Part shown: positions 1 to 7,971 of the stretch, piece after piece
How positions within the stretch are numbered: the stretch's first letter is position 1
Layout: each line of letters opens with the position of its first letter
Origin: Elizabethkingia occulta
Lineage (GTDB): Bacteria > Bacteroidota > Bacteroidia > Flavobacteriales > Weeksellaceae
Assembly (NCBI RefSeq): GCF_002023715.1
Contig: NZ_MAHX01000015.1
Coordinates: 185,799 to 249,798, forward strand
Reading direction: 5' to 3'
Length of the DNA stretch: 64,000 nt
Position numbers and translations under genes: made by a program
Notes under the pieces: model-generated
What the model saw: the letters and a program-made list of their open reading frames with translations, nothing else
The model's database searches: none
What the model was told of the DNA's origin: nothing

Positions 1-9
1 TAATGATTT

Positions 10-501
10 TTATGCTTCGTCAGCAGACGGTCCATATAGTCCGGGAACAGGAATATCCAGTAGTCTTAGATATAAGCTCAGCTGTCCTCTGTGATGGATT
101 AGGTGGTTGTTGATGATAAAGCGTAATGCTCCTATTTTTGGTAATTCTGCGATAACGTGATCTCCAGCCTTTAGAGTATAAGTCTGCAGCCAGAAGTTTT
201 CATCAGTACCGTTAACAAAATCGATATTGTTTTCTACTCCTTTTGCAAGAACATCCTGTAGCTCTGCAAAGGATGTTGCCTTTAACGGAACATAATCCGT
301 ATGGAAATTAAAGCTGTCTCTTTCTAGAGCTGTCTTTAGCCATAAGTGTAATTCGACAACGTGGGAAGCAAGTTCCAATGCAGACATCGATTTTTGATGA
401 GGTTTCCAAGTGGCATTTTCATCTTTAAGTCTCTCGATAATTCTTCGAGTATTATCTGCCTCTCTTTGATTTTCAATGAGGACTCCGTCTTTAATGCTCA
501 T
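10..501 (-). CDS. DinB-family protein (DinB/YfiT-like putative metalloenzyme)
   Basis: A 163-residue protein with the layout of the DinB four-helix-bundle family. Histidines sit where the family's metal triad lies: SHVVELH near residues 46-52, and the C-terminal HLIHHRGQL motif, the most recognisable DinB signature. The length fits the family. Members are thiol-dependent or metal-dependent enzymes and stress proteins, mostly of unknown substrate, so no reaction is claimed. The gene lies 5 bp downstream of the MBL-fold hydrolase on the same strand and is probably co-transcribed with it. No signal peptide; cytoplasmic. Confidence 0.85.
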   Translation of the reverse strand: MSIKDGVLIENQREADNTRRIIERLKDENATWKPHQKSMSALELASHVVELHLWLKTALERDSFNFHTDYVPLKATSFAELQDVLAKGVENNIDFVNGTDENFWLQTYTLKAGDHVIAELPKIGALRFIINNHLIHHRGQLSLYLRLLDIPVPGLYGPSADEA

Positions 502-506
502 ATGTT

Positions 507-1145
507 TTATTTTAAAAATGGATTATGTTCCTTCTCAAATCCTATTTTAGTAGGATTTCCATGTCCTGAGAAAACTTGGGTGTCTTCGGGAAGAACCAGA
601 AGTTTAGTTTTAATACTATCGATCAGCTGATCAAAGTTGGCTTTGAACAGATCTGTCCGTCCAATACTTCCTTCAAATAAAACGTCTCCGGAAATAATAA
701 ACTTGCCGTCCGGATTATGATAGCTGATACTTCCTGGTGAATGTCCCGGAGTAAAATAAATATGAAATACTTCATCACCTAATTTTAATTCGTCACCTTC
801 ATTAAGGAATTTTACTTCCCCATTAAAATTCTCGAAATCGAATCCAAAACGTTGTGCGGAAAGATTACCCATTGTCAGAATTTCTTCTTCATCCGGATGG
901 AGGTATACGGGAACTTTATAAGTGTCATATGCCCATTGTAGCCCCAGAATATGATCAATATGGGCGTGGGTTAGCAGTATCTTTTCAACTTTCAAGCCAT
1001 TGTCTGCAATAAAAGATTGCAGTGCTTCAGTTTCTTTCGGGTGAATATTTCCCGGATCTATAATCCAAGCCTGTTTCTGATCATTATATACAATGTAGGT
1101 ATTCTCAGAAAAAGGATTAAAAGGAAAAATCTGTATATGCAGCAT
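507..1145 (-). CDS. MBL-fold metallo-hydrolase (glyoxalase II-like)
   Basis: A metallo-beta-lactamase-fold hydrolase. It has the HAHIDH metal motif, a later TPGHSPGS histidine, the ISGDVLFEGSIGR aspartate region and a terminal SGHGNPT histidine, as in GloB-like thioesterases. It probably hydrolyses a thioester such as S-lactoylglutathione or a related thiol adduct; the substrate is inferred from family only. I start it at ATG 1145 (MLHIQIF). A longer reading from TTG at 1178 is possible, but that codon lies inside a perfect -7 box (TAAATTTG, 1183-1176), so it would precede the transcript start. Probably an operon with the DinB-like gene. Confidence 0.88.
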   Translation of the reverse strand: MLHIQIFPFNPFSENTYIVYNDQKQAWIIDPGNIHPKETEALQSFIADNGLKVEKILLTHAHIDHILGLQWAYDTYKVPVYLHPDEEEILTMGNLSAQRFGFDFENFNGEVKFLNEGDELKLGDEVFHIYFTPGHSPGSISYHNPDGKFIISGDVLFEGSIGRTDLFKANFDQLIDSIKTKLLVLPEDTQVFSGHGNPTKIGFEKEHNPFLK

Positions 1146-1175
1146 TTGCAGAAAAATTTTAAATTTACGTAAGAC

Positions 1176-1183
1176 CAAATTTA
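1176..1183 (-). promoter_or_regulatory. -7 promoter box of the MBL-fold hydrolase operon
   Basis: On the minus strand this reads TAAATTTG, an exact match to the Bacteroidota -7 consensus TAnnTTTG, 30 nt before the chosen ATG at 1145. No clean TTTG -33 element is visible at 19-21 bp. It decides the start codon of the gene because it overlaps the upstream TTG alternative. Confidence 0.55.
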
Positions 1184-1237
1184 CAAAACCTTTTCATCGG
1201 TTCACCGTGAAAAGTACTATTTAGAATATTTAATAAT

Positions 1238-2044
1238 ATGAAAAAACGACTACCAGGATTTCTTCTTGTTTTGGCAGCGCTATGCCTCTTCGCACAGAAT
1301 AAAACTTTTGTATATCAACTGGATTATAGGTATAGTGATAAGAAGGATGACAAAAAGAAAGAAATATTTACACTTGATATTGTAAACCAGCAATCTGTTT
1401 TCAGGACTGAAGATGAAAAGAAATCGGACTCATTACTTGCAAATGGAAAATACGGATATGCTACGAATTTAAATTTGGAGAATCAAATTTATGTTATAAA
1501 AGATGGAGACAAAAATGAGATTAGTAAATTCTATCGAACACTTCTTAAGACTTATTATGATGTGAAGATAACCGAAAAACTCGACTGGAAAATTCTACCG
1601 GATAAAGACAAAATAGGGGATTTTGAAGTACAGAAAGCTGAGGTTAACTATGGTGGAAGAAACTGGACGGCATGGTTCACTGCAGAAATCCCGATTACAG
1701 AAGGTCCTTATGTTTTTAATGGATTACCAGGGTTAATAGTAAAGGTAAAAGATAGCAGAGATGATTATGATTTTACACTAAAAGCAATAAAGAAAAATAT
1801 GGGAGACCTTTATTTAAAAAAAAGAGGCTTAAAGGTTGATTATCCAACATTTAAAAAACTAATGATGAATTATTATAATGATCCTTATACAGAAGCAAGG
1901 ATGGCTAATGTACCTATTGCCAAAGATGATGGACATGGAAATCCGGTAAGAACAACATTTACTGAAATGACACCCACTGTACAGAAGCATATTCGGGATA
2001 CCAATAATCCTATAGAGCTCAATTATAAAAACGATTACAAATAA
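1238..2044 (+). CDS. GLPGLI family protein, copy 1
   Basis: A 268-residue exported protein with an N-terminal signal peptide (MKKRLPGFLLVLAALCLFAQ). Near residue 160 it carries the motif NGLPGLIVKVKD that names the GLPGLI family (TIGR01200-type), which is confined to Bacteroidota. The function of the family is unknown; members are periplasmic or outer-membrane associated and often occur in tandem. The next gene, 4 bp downstream, is a clear paralogue: both share IPDKDK-type, NYGGRNW and TNNPIELNYK segments. No catalytic residues can be assigned. Confidence 0.9.
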   Translation: MKKRLPGFLLVLAALCLFAQNKTFVYQLDYRYSDKKDDKKKEIFTLDIVNQQSVFRTEDEKKSDSLLANGKYGYATNLNLENQIYVIKDGDKNEISKFYRTLLKTYYDVKITEKLDWKILPDKDKIGDFEVQKAEVNYGGRNWTAWFTAEIPITEGPYVFNGLPGLIVKVKDSRDDYDFTLKAIKKNMGDLYLKKRGLKVDYPTFKKLMMNYYNDPYTEARMANVPIAKDDGHGNPVRTTFTEMTPTVQKHIRDTNNPIELNYKNDYK

Positions 2045-2048
2045 AAAT

Positions 2049-2858
2049 ATGATGACTATAAAAAAACTATTATTACTTGCTTTTTCTGTATTGTTTCTGA
2101 GTATTTCCGCTCAACTCAGGACGTTTGTTTATGAGGTAAAATACAAGAGCAATCGGGATAAAGATAGTATTACAACTTTGAAAATGAATCTGGATATTAT
2201 GGATCAGCAATCAGTTTTCAGAACCGATAAGCAAAAAGAAACAGATTCGATTTTTTCAAATGCAGGAAGATGGTCATGGTTTGATATAGGATTTGGGAAT
2301 CAGCTGTATATTTCTAAAAATCTGAAAACGAAAGAAACCTTTAAAAATGTACAGAATGCAAGAGAGCTTTATACTATACCAATAAAAGAAAATCTACAGT
2401 GGAAGATATTACCAGATAAAGACAAAGTAGGAGAGCTTGTTGTGCAAAAAGCTACTGCCAATTACGGAGGCAGGAACTGGAAGGCATGGTTCTCAACAGA
2501 AATTCCGATTTTAGACGGACCATATGTTTTTAGTGGCCTTCCCGGGCTTATTGTAAAAATAGAAGACGAAAAGAAAGATTACCAGTTTGCACTTACAGAA
2601 ATTAAAAAAAGCGGAAAACAACTTTTTCAGAGAGGAAAAGGTCTTGTATTGACATGGGCACAGTTTCAGAAACTGGCAAAAGAGTATTACAATGATCCTT
2701 TCAAAGAATATAAAGCCGGACAATCGAAACTAAGAGTAACAGATGAACATGGTAATGTACAGCAAATTGATTATAAAGACTTGACTTTATCCGAGCAGAA
2801 AAAAATAAGAGAAACGAACAATCCTATAGAGCTTAATTATAAAGTTAGTTATCCATAG
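2049..2858 (+). CDS. GLPGLI family protein, copy 2
   Basis: A 269-residue paralogue of the preceding gene with a signal peptide (KKLLLLAFSVLFLSISAQ) and the SGLPGLIVKIED motif. Shared blocks with copy 1 include WKILPDKDK, NYGGRNWKAWF and the C-terminal ETNNPIELNYK, so the pair arose by tandem duplication. Two adjacent ATGs (2049 and 2052) are both possible starts. It is probably co-transcribed with copy 1 and ends convergent with the AraC regulator. Function unknown. Confidence 0.9.
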   Translation: MMTIKKLLLLAFSVLFLSISAQLRTFVYEVKYKSNRDKDSITTLKMNLDIMDQQSVFRTDKQKETDSIFSNAGRWSWFDIGFGNQLYISKNLKTKETFKNVQNARELYTIPIKENLQWKILPDKDKVGELVVQKATANYGGRNWKAWFSTEIPILDGPYVFSGLPGLIVKIEDEKKDYQFALTEIKKSGKQLFQRGKGLVLTWAQFQKLAKEYYNDPFKEYKAGQSKLRVTDEHGNVQQIDYKDLTLSEQKKIRETNNPIELNYKVSYP

Positions 2859-2890
2859 TCCTGTGGAAAAATAATGTTGTAGTAAATTTA

Positions 2891-3772
2891 TTAACGAATA
2901 GTCTGCCTGTATTCTGAGGGGGTAAGACCTGTATGCCGCTTAAAAAATCTACAAAACATGGATGCATCGGTGAAATTCAACTCTTCTGCGATTTCTTTGA
3001 CTGTTCTCTTTTGAACAACCAGCAATGATTTTGCATGTGCAATAGCGACTTCATTGATCCATGTAAGAGCAGGTTTTCCTGTACTTTTTCTAATCTCAGT
3101 CGTGAAATATCTGGGCGTTAAACAGGCTTTGTCTGCATAAAAATTAACACTGCGTTCTTGTTTATGATGTACAAAGAGTAATTGTAAAAAGCGGTTTGCT
3201 AATGATTCAGATTTTTGATATGCTTTATTCGATGGTTGCTCAGAAATGTATACTGATTTAATTTCATTTACCAGAGCCAAAATCAGATACCTTATTTTTT
3301 TATATTTATCCGGATCATTATCTCTAAAAAACAACTTGCTTATGAAGGCATGATAATCTCTGAAAATTTCAAAAGTACCCTTTTGGGGTATTATGCAAGG
3401 ACATAATCTGATTTTCTGAAATGTATCAAACTCATTTATAAGAGATTCATCCGACATCAGATCATAAGAAAAAAATAAGGTATCAATATACAGATCATCC
3501 GAAATATCTAGAGGCTCCAGCATTGTATCAGGCAGAATAATCATAATAGTACCGGATTTTAGTTCCTGTTCCTGAAAATTTATCCTAAGTCTGGCTTTTC
3601 CCCTTATACATATTGCGCAAATAAACCCGTCTACAAAGTGTGGATGCTTGGTCAGGTGCTTTCGTACATCATCAGGAGATTTATTTATAGCTATTCCTGT
3701 AATGGTTTTAATTCCGAATTCCGAAGCAACAAAAGGAATGCTGTAATTATCAATTAGTGTCTTGTAGTACAT
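2891..3772 (-). CDS. AraC-family transcriptional regulator
   Basis: A 293-residue regulator. The C-terminal ~100 residues form the double helix-turn-helix DNA-binding domain: CLTPRYFTTEIRKSTGK is the first recognition region and EIAEELNFTDASMFCRFFK leads into the conserved GLTPSEYR end. The N-terminal ~180 residues look like a cupin-type sensor (QEQELKSGTIMIILPDT). It is transcribed divergently from the M24-fold gene with about 136 bp between them, so that neighbour is its most likely target. The effector cannot be read from the sequence. Confidence 0.92.
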   Translation of the reverse strand: MYYKTLIDNYSIPFVASEFGIKTITGIAINKSPDDVRKHLTKHPHFVDGFICAICIRGKARLRINFQEQELKSGTIMIILPDTMLEPLDISDDLYIDTLFFSYDLMSDESLINEFDTFQKIRLCPCIIPQKGTFEIFRDYHAFISKLFFRDNDPDKYKKIRYLILALVNEIKSVYISEQPSNKAYQKSESLANRFLQLLFVHHKQERSVNFYADKACLTPRYFTTEIRKSTGKPALTWINEVAIAHAKSLLVVQKRTVKEIAEELNFTDASMFCRFFKRHTGLTPSEYRQTIR

Positions 3773-3908
3773 ATTGTATGCAATGTATGACTAATTATGA
3801 TGTTAAATGTAGAAATACGAACATATTGCACATTATTACAAAATAATGAGCAGTAATTCTCTGTACCTATGTAACGTACTTTGTTCTTATTAATTCAAGT
3901 ATAAAATT

Positions 3909-5177
3909 ATGAGAACAACAATGTCAATTCCTGCACCTTTATCTTTTGCAGAACGTGATCGCCGCTGGCAACTGGCGAGAGAAATTATGAAAAATAATAA
4001 TCTGGATACACTGATTATTTATGGAGATCGCGAGTCTGCGGCTCCGGCACCTTTTTGCATCGATCACTACTTTACAAATGATCGTCTGGGCTCAGTTGTA
4101 ATATTTCATCAAGAAGAAAAACCGGTAGTTGTAACTTTTGCCCCTATGATGATAGCAGATCATATGCAGGCTATGTCGCGTGGGGATCAGCAGTGGATAT
4201 CTCCTGATCAGATTTATGTAGGCAAAACCGGAGAATATATCGGACAAATATTGAAGAATATCGGACTTGGTGAAACCCCACAAATTGGTATTATAGGATT
4301 AGAACCATATCCACCATTTTATTTTGATGGAGCAATGCCACATCGTACATGGAAAGGTATAACAGCGCTTTTTCCTAAAGCAGTATTAAAACCGGTATTC
4401 TTAGATTTTTTTAAGCTTACATCCGTGAAAAGTGAAGAAGAACTGTCGTTGATAAAATATGCAGCACATATAGGTGAAGAGATGAGTGAGGCCATGCGAA
4501 AAACAATAAAGCCGGGAGTAAGTGAGGCTGAAGTTGCTGCAGCCATTACAGCGGCCTGTATTTCCATGGGAGGTTTTACTGCGGAGATTTTGTTAGGTTC
4601 AGGACCTGAATATATTGGATGGGGACCACCAGCATGGCAATACCGCTCGCAGGCTCCAAGAATTATACAGGAAGGAGATATTGTATTGTCTGAGATATTT
4701 GCACTATATGGAATGTATGAAACTCAGCATCAGGCTGCAGTTGCAGTTGGGAAAGTTCATTCGGATATCGAAAGGGCAGCTGAGGTAGCCCGGGAATGTT
4801 ATGAAATTGGTGTAGAAAATTTAAAAGAGGGTGTGACTTTCGGAGAAGTAGTTGATGCGATGGAAAAACCTTTACTAGCGGCTAAAGGATGGCATGTGCA
4901 TCCGCTTATTCATAGTATTAATCCTTACGGACCTATTGGCTTTGGTACAGCACCGGGAATAGAATCTCTTCCACATGCTAAAAATTATGGAAATGCAGGA
5001 AGGTTGCCAAACCCCGGACGGGATATTGTATTGCAGCCAGGAATGTGCTTTGCATTCGAGCCTAATTGCGCCTTTGGAAATTATCTTGCCAATATCGGCG
5101 GAACTGTGATTGTCGGAAAAGATAAAGGAATAGAACTTAATTCTAATTCGACATTTCTAATGCGGGCAGATTATTAG
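3909..5177 (+). CDS. M24-fold (Xaa-Pro peptidase/creatinase-like) protein with degenerate metal site
   Basis: A 422-residue pita-bread-fold protein with a creatinase-type N-terminal domain (1-170) and an M24 catalytic domain (175-415). In metal-dependent M24 peptidases five ligands (D, D, H, E, E) bind two metals. Here the aligned positions read E262 (SEIF), Q273 (YETQ), H335, E384 (EPN) and G397 (NIGG). At least three ligands are altered, so this is unlikely to be a normal two-metal aminopeptidase; creatinase is a known non-metal member of the fold. It is divergent from an AraC regulator, its probable controller. Start: ATG 3909, or ATG 3921 four codons on. Confidence 0.85.
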   Translation: MRTTMSIPAPLSFAERDRRWQLAREIMKNNNLDTLIIYGDRESAAPAPFCIDHYFTNDRLGSVVIFHQEEKPVVVTFAPMMIADHMQAMSRGDQQWISPDQIYVGKTGEYIGQILKNIGLGETPQIGIIGLEPYPPFYFDGAMPHRTWKGITALFPKAVLKPVFLDFFKLTSVKSEEELSLIKYAAHIGEEMSEAMRKTIKPGVSEAEVAAAITAACISMGGFTAEILLGSGPEYIGWGPPAWQYRSQAPRIIQEGDIVLSEIFALYGMYETQHQAAVAVGKVHSDIERAAEVARECYEIGVENLKEGVTFGEVVDAMEKPLLAAKGWHVHPLIHSINPYGPIGFGTAPGIESLPHAKNYGNAGRLPNPGRDIVLQPGMCFAFEPNCAFGNYLANIGGTVIVGKDKGIELNSNSTFLMRADY

Positions 5178-5191
5178 CCTAAATAAAAAAA

Positions 5192-5216
5192 AATACCTGA
5201 AGATAATTCAGGTATT
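5192..5216. terminator. Bidirectional terminator between the M24-fold gene and hemH
   Basis: A 10-bp perfect stem AATACCTGAA / TTCAGGTATT with a 5-nt loop, flanked by A-runs on the left and T-runs on the right, so it works for both convergent genes. Confidence 0.85.
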
Positions 5217-5233
5217 TTTTTCAACAATTTATA

Positions 5234-6265
5234 TTAATATAATTCTTCACAAAGTTCTTTCATTACCTGTATCCATTCATCATTGTCATTTAGACAAGGA
5301 ATATAGGAAAAGGATTTTCCACCTGCGTGTTCGAAGATTTCTTTCCCTTCTTCGGAAATCTCTTCAAGCGTTTCCAGACAGTCTGAAACAAAAGCCGGAC
5401 ATACTACTGCCAGGTCTTTTACTCCTTGTTTAGGAAGGTTTTCCAGGGTAGCATCGGTATAAGGCTGAATCCATGGATCTTTTCCCAATCGTGACTGGAA
5501 AGTAAGGATTACTTTATCCTCTGCTAATCCTAATTTTTCACGAACTAATCGGGTCGTTTCATAGCAATGATTCAGATAACAGTATTCATTGAAGTGATGG
5601 TGTCCCTCGGTTCTGCAATTCTCAAGATTACAGGTTTGTGTTGGATCAGTTTTATAAATATGCCTTTCCGGTACACCATGATAAGAAAACTGAAGTTTGT
5701 CAAACGTCTCAGGCAATTGTTTTCTGATGCTATCAGCCAACACATTTATGTAAATATCGCGGTTGTAAAAAGGCTTTACATATTTAATCTTTACATCAGG
5801 AAATTTTTTCTTTCTTACCTCTTCAGCTTTTACACTAACTGTTTCGGTAGTACTCATAGCATATTGTGGGTATAAAGGAAAGAGAATGATTTCGTTTACT
5901 CCTTGATCCACAAGATCCTGGATTCCTTTTTCAATAGAGGGTTGTGCATACCGCATACCCAATGCTACAGGAACATCTACTACCTGCTGAAGCTTTTTTT
6001 GTATCTGTTCCGAGATTACAATTAATGGTGATCCCTGATCGGTCCAAACTGTTTTGTAAGCTTCTGCGGACTTTTTTGGACGGGTTTTCAGAATAATTCC
6101 CTGTACCAATAAAGACCTGAACAGCCATCTGATGTCAATTACTCTTTCATCCATCAGAAACTCATCAAGATATTCTGTTACATCTTTTACAGATGTAGAC
6201 TTTGGCGAGCCAAGGTTAACCAGTAAAATTCCTTTTTTAATATTCGAAGTCTGAGGGTTACTCAC
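5234..6265 (-). CDS. hemH: Ferrochelatase
   Basis: Inserts ferrous iron into protoporphyrin IX, the last step of protohaem synthesis. At 343 residues it has the family landmarks: GILLVNLGSP at the N terminus, the FSYHGVPERH motif with the catalytic histidine, and CPAFVSDCLETLEEI with the conserved glutamate. The start is GTG at 6265 (MSNPQTS), with no better ATG. It lies 33 bp downstream of the Nfu-type Fe-S scaffold gene on the same strand, so iron-sulfur assembly and haem synthesis are probably co-transcribed. Cytoplasmic or membrane-associated. Confidence 0.96.
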   Translation of the reverse strand: MSNPQTSNIKKGILLVNLGSPKSTSVKDVTEYLDEFLMDERVIDIRWLFRSLLVQGIILKTRPKKSAEAYKTVWTDQGSPLIVISEQIQKKLQQVVDVPVALGMRYAQPSIEKGIQDLVDQGVNEIILFPLYPQYAMSTTETVSVKAEEVRKKKFPDVKIKYVKPFYNRDIYINVLADSIRKQLPETFDKLQFSYHGVPERHIYKTDPTQTCNLENCRTEGHHHFNEYCYLNHCYETTRLVREKLGLAEDKVILTFQSRLGKDPWIQPYTDATLENLPKQGVKDLAVVCPAFVSDCLETLEEISEEGKEIFEHAGGKSFSYIPCLNDNDEWIQVMKELCEELY

Positions 6266-6298
6266 AAGTTTTTTATTATTGGTGTTTGTAATAGAGAA

Positions 6299-7177
6299 TT
6301 ATCCGTTAACAGCTTCTACGTTGTTCACAAGTTCAGGAACAAACTGTTTCAGAATTCCTTCAATTCCGTTTTTCAATGTCGCTGTAGAAGAAGGACATCC
6401 GCTACATGCTCCCTGTAATAACATTCTTGCGGTTTTGCTTTCTTTATCGTATTCAATTAAAGAAATTTTTCCACCATCATTTTCTACAGCAGGAGATACA
6501 TATTCATTAAGGATATCACTGATTTTTTGTTCATCGTCAGTATAATCACGATTAATGATTTTTTGTACCGGATTTTCATGCTGATGTGCAGGAACATTAC
6601 TGATAGGATTTCCATTCTGAAGGTAATCTGCTATAAAGCCACGTGCATCCATCATTACTTCATGCCATTGTACATTGTCGATTTTGGTAAGTGCTACAAA
6701 GTTATCACTGATGAAAACTTCCTTCACGTAATCTAGTTTTTCAAAAATGGTTTTGGCTAAAGGAACATCTGTAGCTTCTTCAGGGGTACGTATTTCCAGA
6801 AAGCCTTCCAGTAAAATTTTGTTGGAAACAAACTTCATTACCGCAGGATTTGGAGTCATCTCAGCGTATAAGGTGTATTGTTCTTTTTTCTTTGGTAAAA
6901 AGATTTTTGGATAAGCCAGCAACTGATCTTCAATTACATTTTTAAGACTTTGTGCCACAACATCCCACTCTACAGTATCTTCTTTGGCTACAGCAATAAA
7001 GTTGGCTGTGATAAAGATACGAGTGATAAACGGATAGTTGAATAATTCCTGGGCAACAGGAATTTCTGAAATATCAGAATTTCTATCCAGTTCCAAAGAG
7101 CCTTCAATTAAAGTATGTCCAGCGACAAACTTCAGGACTTTTGGATTCTCAGTAGGTTCTATTAAGATTTGATACAT
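6299..7177 (-). CDS. Nfu-type iron-sulfur scaffold with duplicated N-terminal domain
   Basis: A 292-residue Fe-S cluster carrier. Residues 1-85 and 100-185 are two copies of the Nfu N-terminal domain (compare ENPKVLKFVAG with NPAVMKFVSN, and IFITANFIAVAK with VFISDNFVALTK). Residues ~215-292 are the NifU C-terminal domain with the cluster-binding ACSGCPSS motif (C258, C261). Single-copy N-domain Nfu proteins are more usual, so the doubling is notable though known in this phylum. Upstream of hemH and probably in one operon with it, driven from the -7 box at 7201-7208. Confidence 0.92.
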   Translation of the reverse strand: MYQILIEPTENPKVLKFVAGHTLIEGSLELDRNSDISEIPVAQELFNYPFITRIFITANFIAVAKEDTVEWDVVAQSLKNVIEDQLLAYPKIFLPKKKEQYTLYAEMTPNPAVMKFVSNKILLEGFLEIRTPEEATDVPLAKTIFEKLDYVKEVFISDNFVALTKIDNVQWHEVMMDARGFIADYLQNGNPISNVPAHQHENPVQKIINRDYTDDEQKISDILNEYVSPAVENDGGKISLIEYDKESKTARMLLQGACSGCPSSTATLKNGIEGILKQFVPELVNNVEAVNG

Positions 7178-7200
7178 TGTTATTTTGAATAAAATGAATA

Positions 7201-7208
7201 CAAAAATA
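7201..7208 (-). promoter_or_regulatory. -7 promoter box of the nfu-hemH operon
   Basis: Minus strand TATTTTTG, an exact TAnnTTTG match, ending 23 nt before the nfu ATG. No clear -33 TTTG. Confidence 0.5.
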
Positions 7209-7334
7209 TCGTAAATTGGTGGGTAATAAAAATCTAAACAAGACTTAAAATCGGTGAAGGGCTCAAACTGTTGATGGATAAAGGTTTGCGGGTATTCGAT
7301 TCTTTCGATTGATTTTATTTATAAAAAATAAATT

Positions 7335-7853
7335 ATGGCTTTAATAAAAGAATTACTGGGGAAAACACCGGAGTTTGGAGATAATGTTTATCTGGCAGAA
7401 ACTGCAACGATAATTGGTGATGTTAAAATGGGTAAAGACTGTAGTGTATGGTTTAATGCAGTTATCCGCGGAGACGTAAACAGTATAAGGATAGGTAATC
7501 AGGTAAATATTCAGGACAATGCAATGATCCACTGTACTTTCGAAAAGACAGAAACCATTATTGGTGACAATGTTTCTATTGGTCATAATGCAATTGTTCA
7601 CGGATGCCAGGTACACGACAATGTATTGATTGGAATGGGAGCCATTGTAATGGACGATTGTGTCGTAGAAAATAATTCGATTGTTGCTGCCGGAGCTGTT
7701 GTTACCCAGGGGACACATATAAAAGCCGGGGAAATCTGGGCAGGAGTACCAGCAAAAAAAATAAAATCTGTTTCTGTAGACTTATTGGAAGGAGAGATTA
7801 ACAGAATATCGAATAACTATATCAAATACTCTTCGTGGTATAAAGAAGATTAA
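7335..7853 (+). CDS. Gamma-class carbonic anhydrase family protein
   Basis: A 172-residue left-handed beta-helix (hexapeptide repeat) protein. The three zinc ligands of gamma carbonic anhydrases are in place: H66 (NAMIHC) and the pair H84/H89 (GHNAIVHGC). The structural Arg/Asp of IRGD (residues 45-48) and the Q60-D61 pair are also present. The length is that of the short YrdA/PaaY-like group, whose members may or may not hydrate CO2, so carbonic anhydrase activity is likely but not certain. Cytoplasmic trimer by family. Monocistronic, followed by a terminator. Confidence 0.9.
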   Translation: MALIKELLGKTPEFGDNVYLAETATIIGDVKMGKDCSVWFNAVIRGDVNSIRIGNQVNIQDNAMIHCTFEKTETIIGDNVSIGHNAIVHGCQVHDNVLIGMGAIVMDDCVVENNSIVAAGAVVTQGTHIKAGEIWAGVPAKKIKSVSVDLLEGEINRISNNYIKYSSWYKED

Positions 7854-7920
7854 TAATTACTACTTGTTCTATATGCTTTTATAATAGGTAAAAGCTTATA
7901 TCCGAAAATTTAAAAATACA

Positions 7921-7957
7921 GAAAAGCATTTCCGTAAGGATTGCTTTTCGCTTTTTT
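7921..7957 (+). terminator. Rho-independent terminator after the gamma carbonic anhydrase gene
   Basis: Stem GAAAAGCA (7921-7928) / TGCTTTTC (7942-7949) followed by a T-rich tract. Confidence 0.65.
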
Positions 7958-7971
7958 ATGCCTTAACTTTG

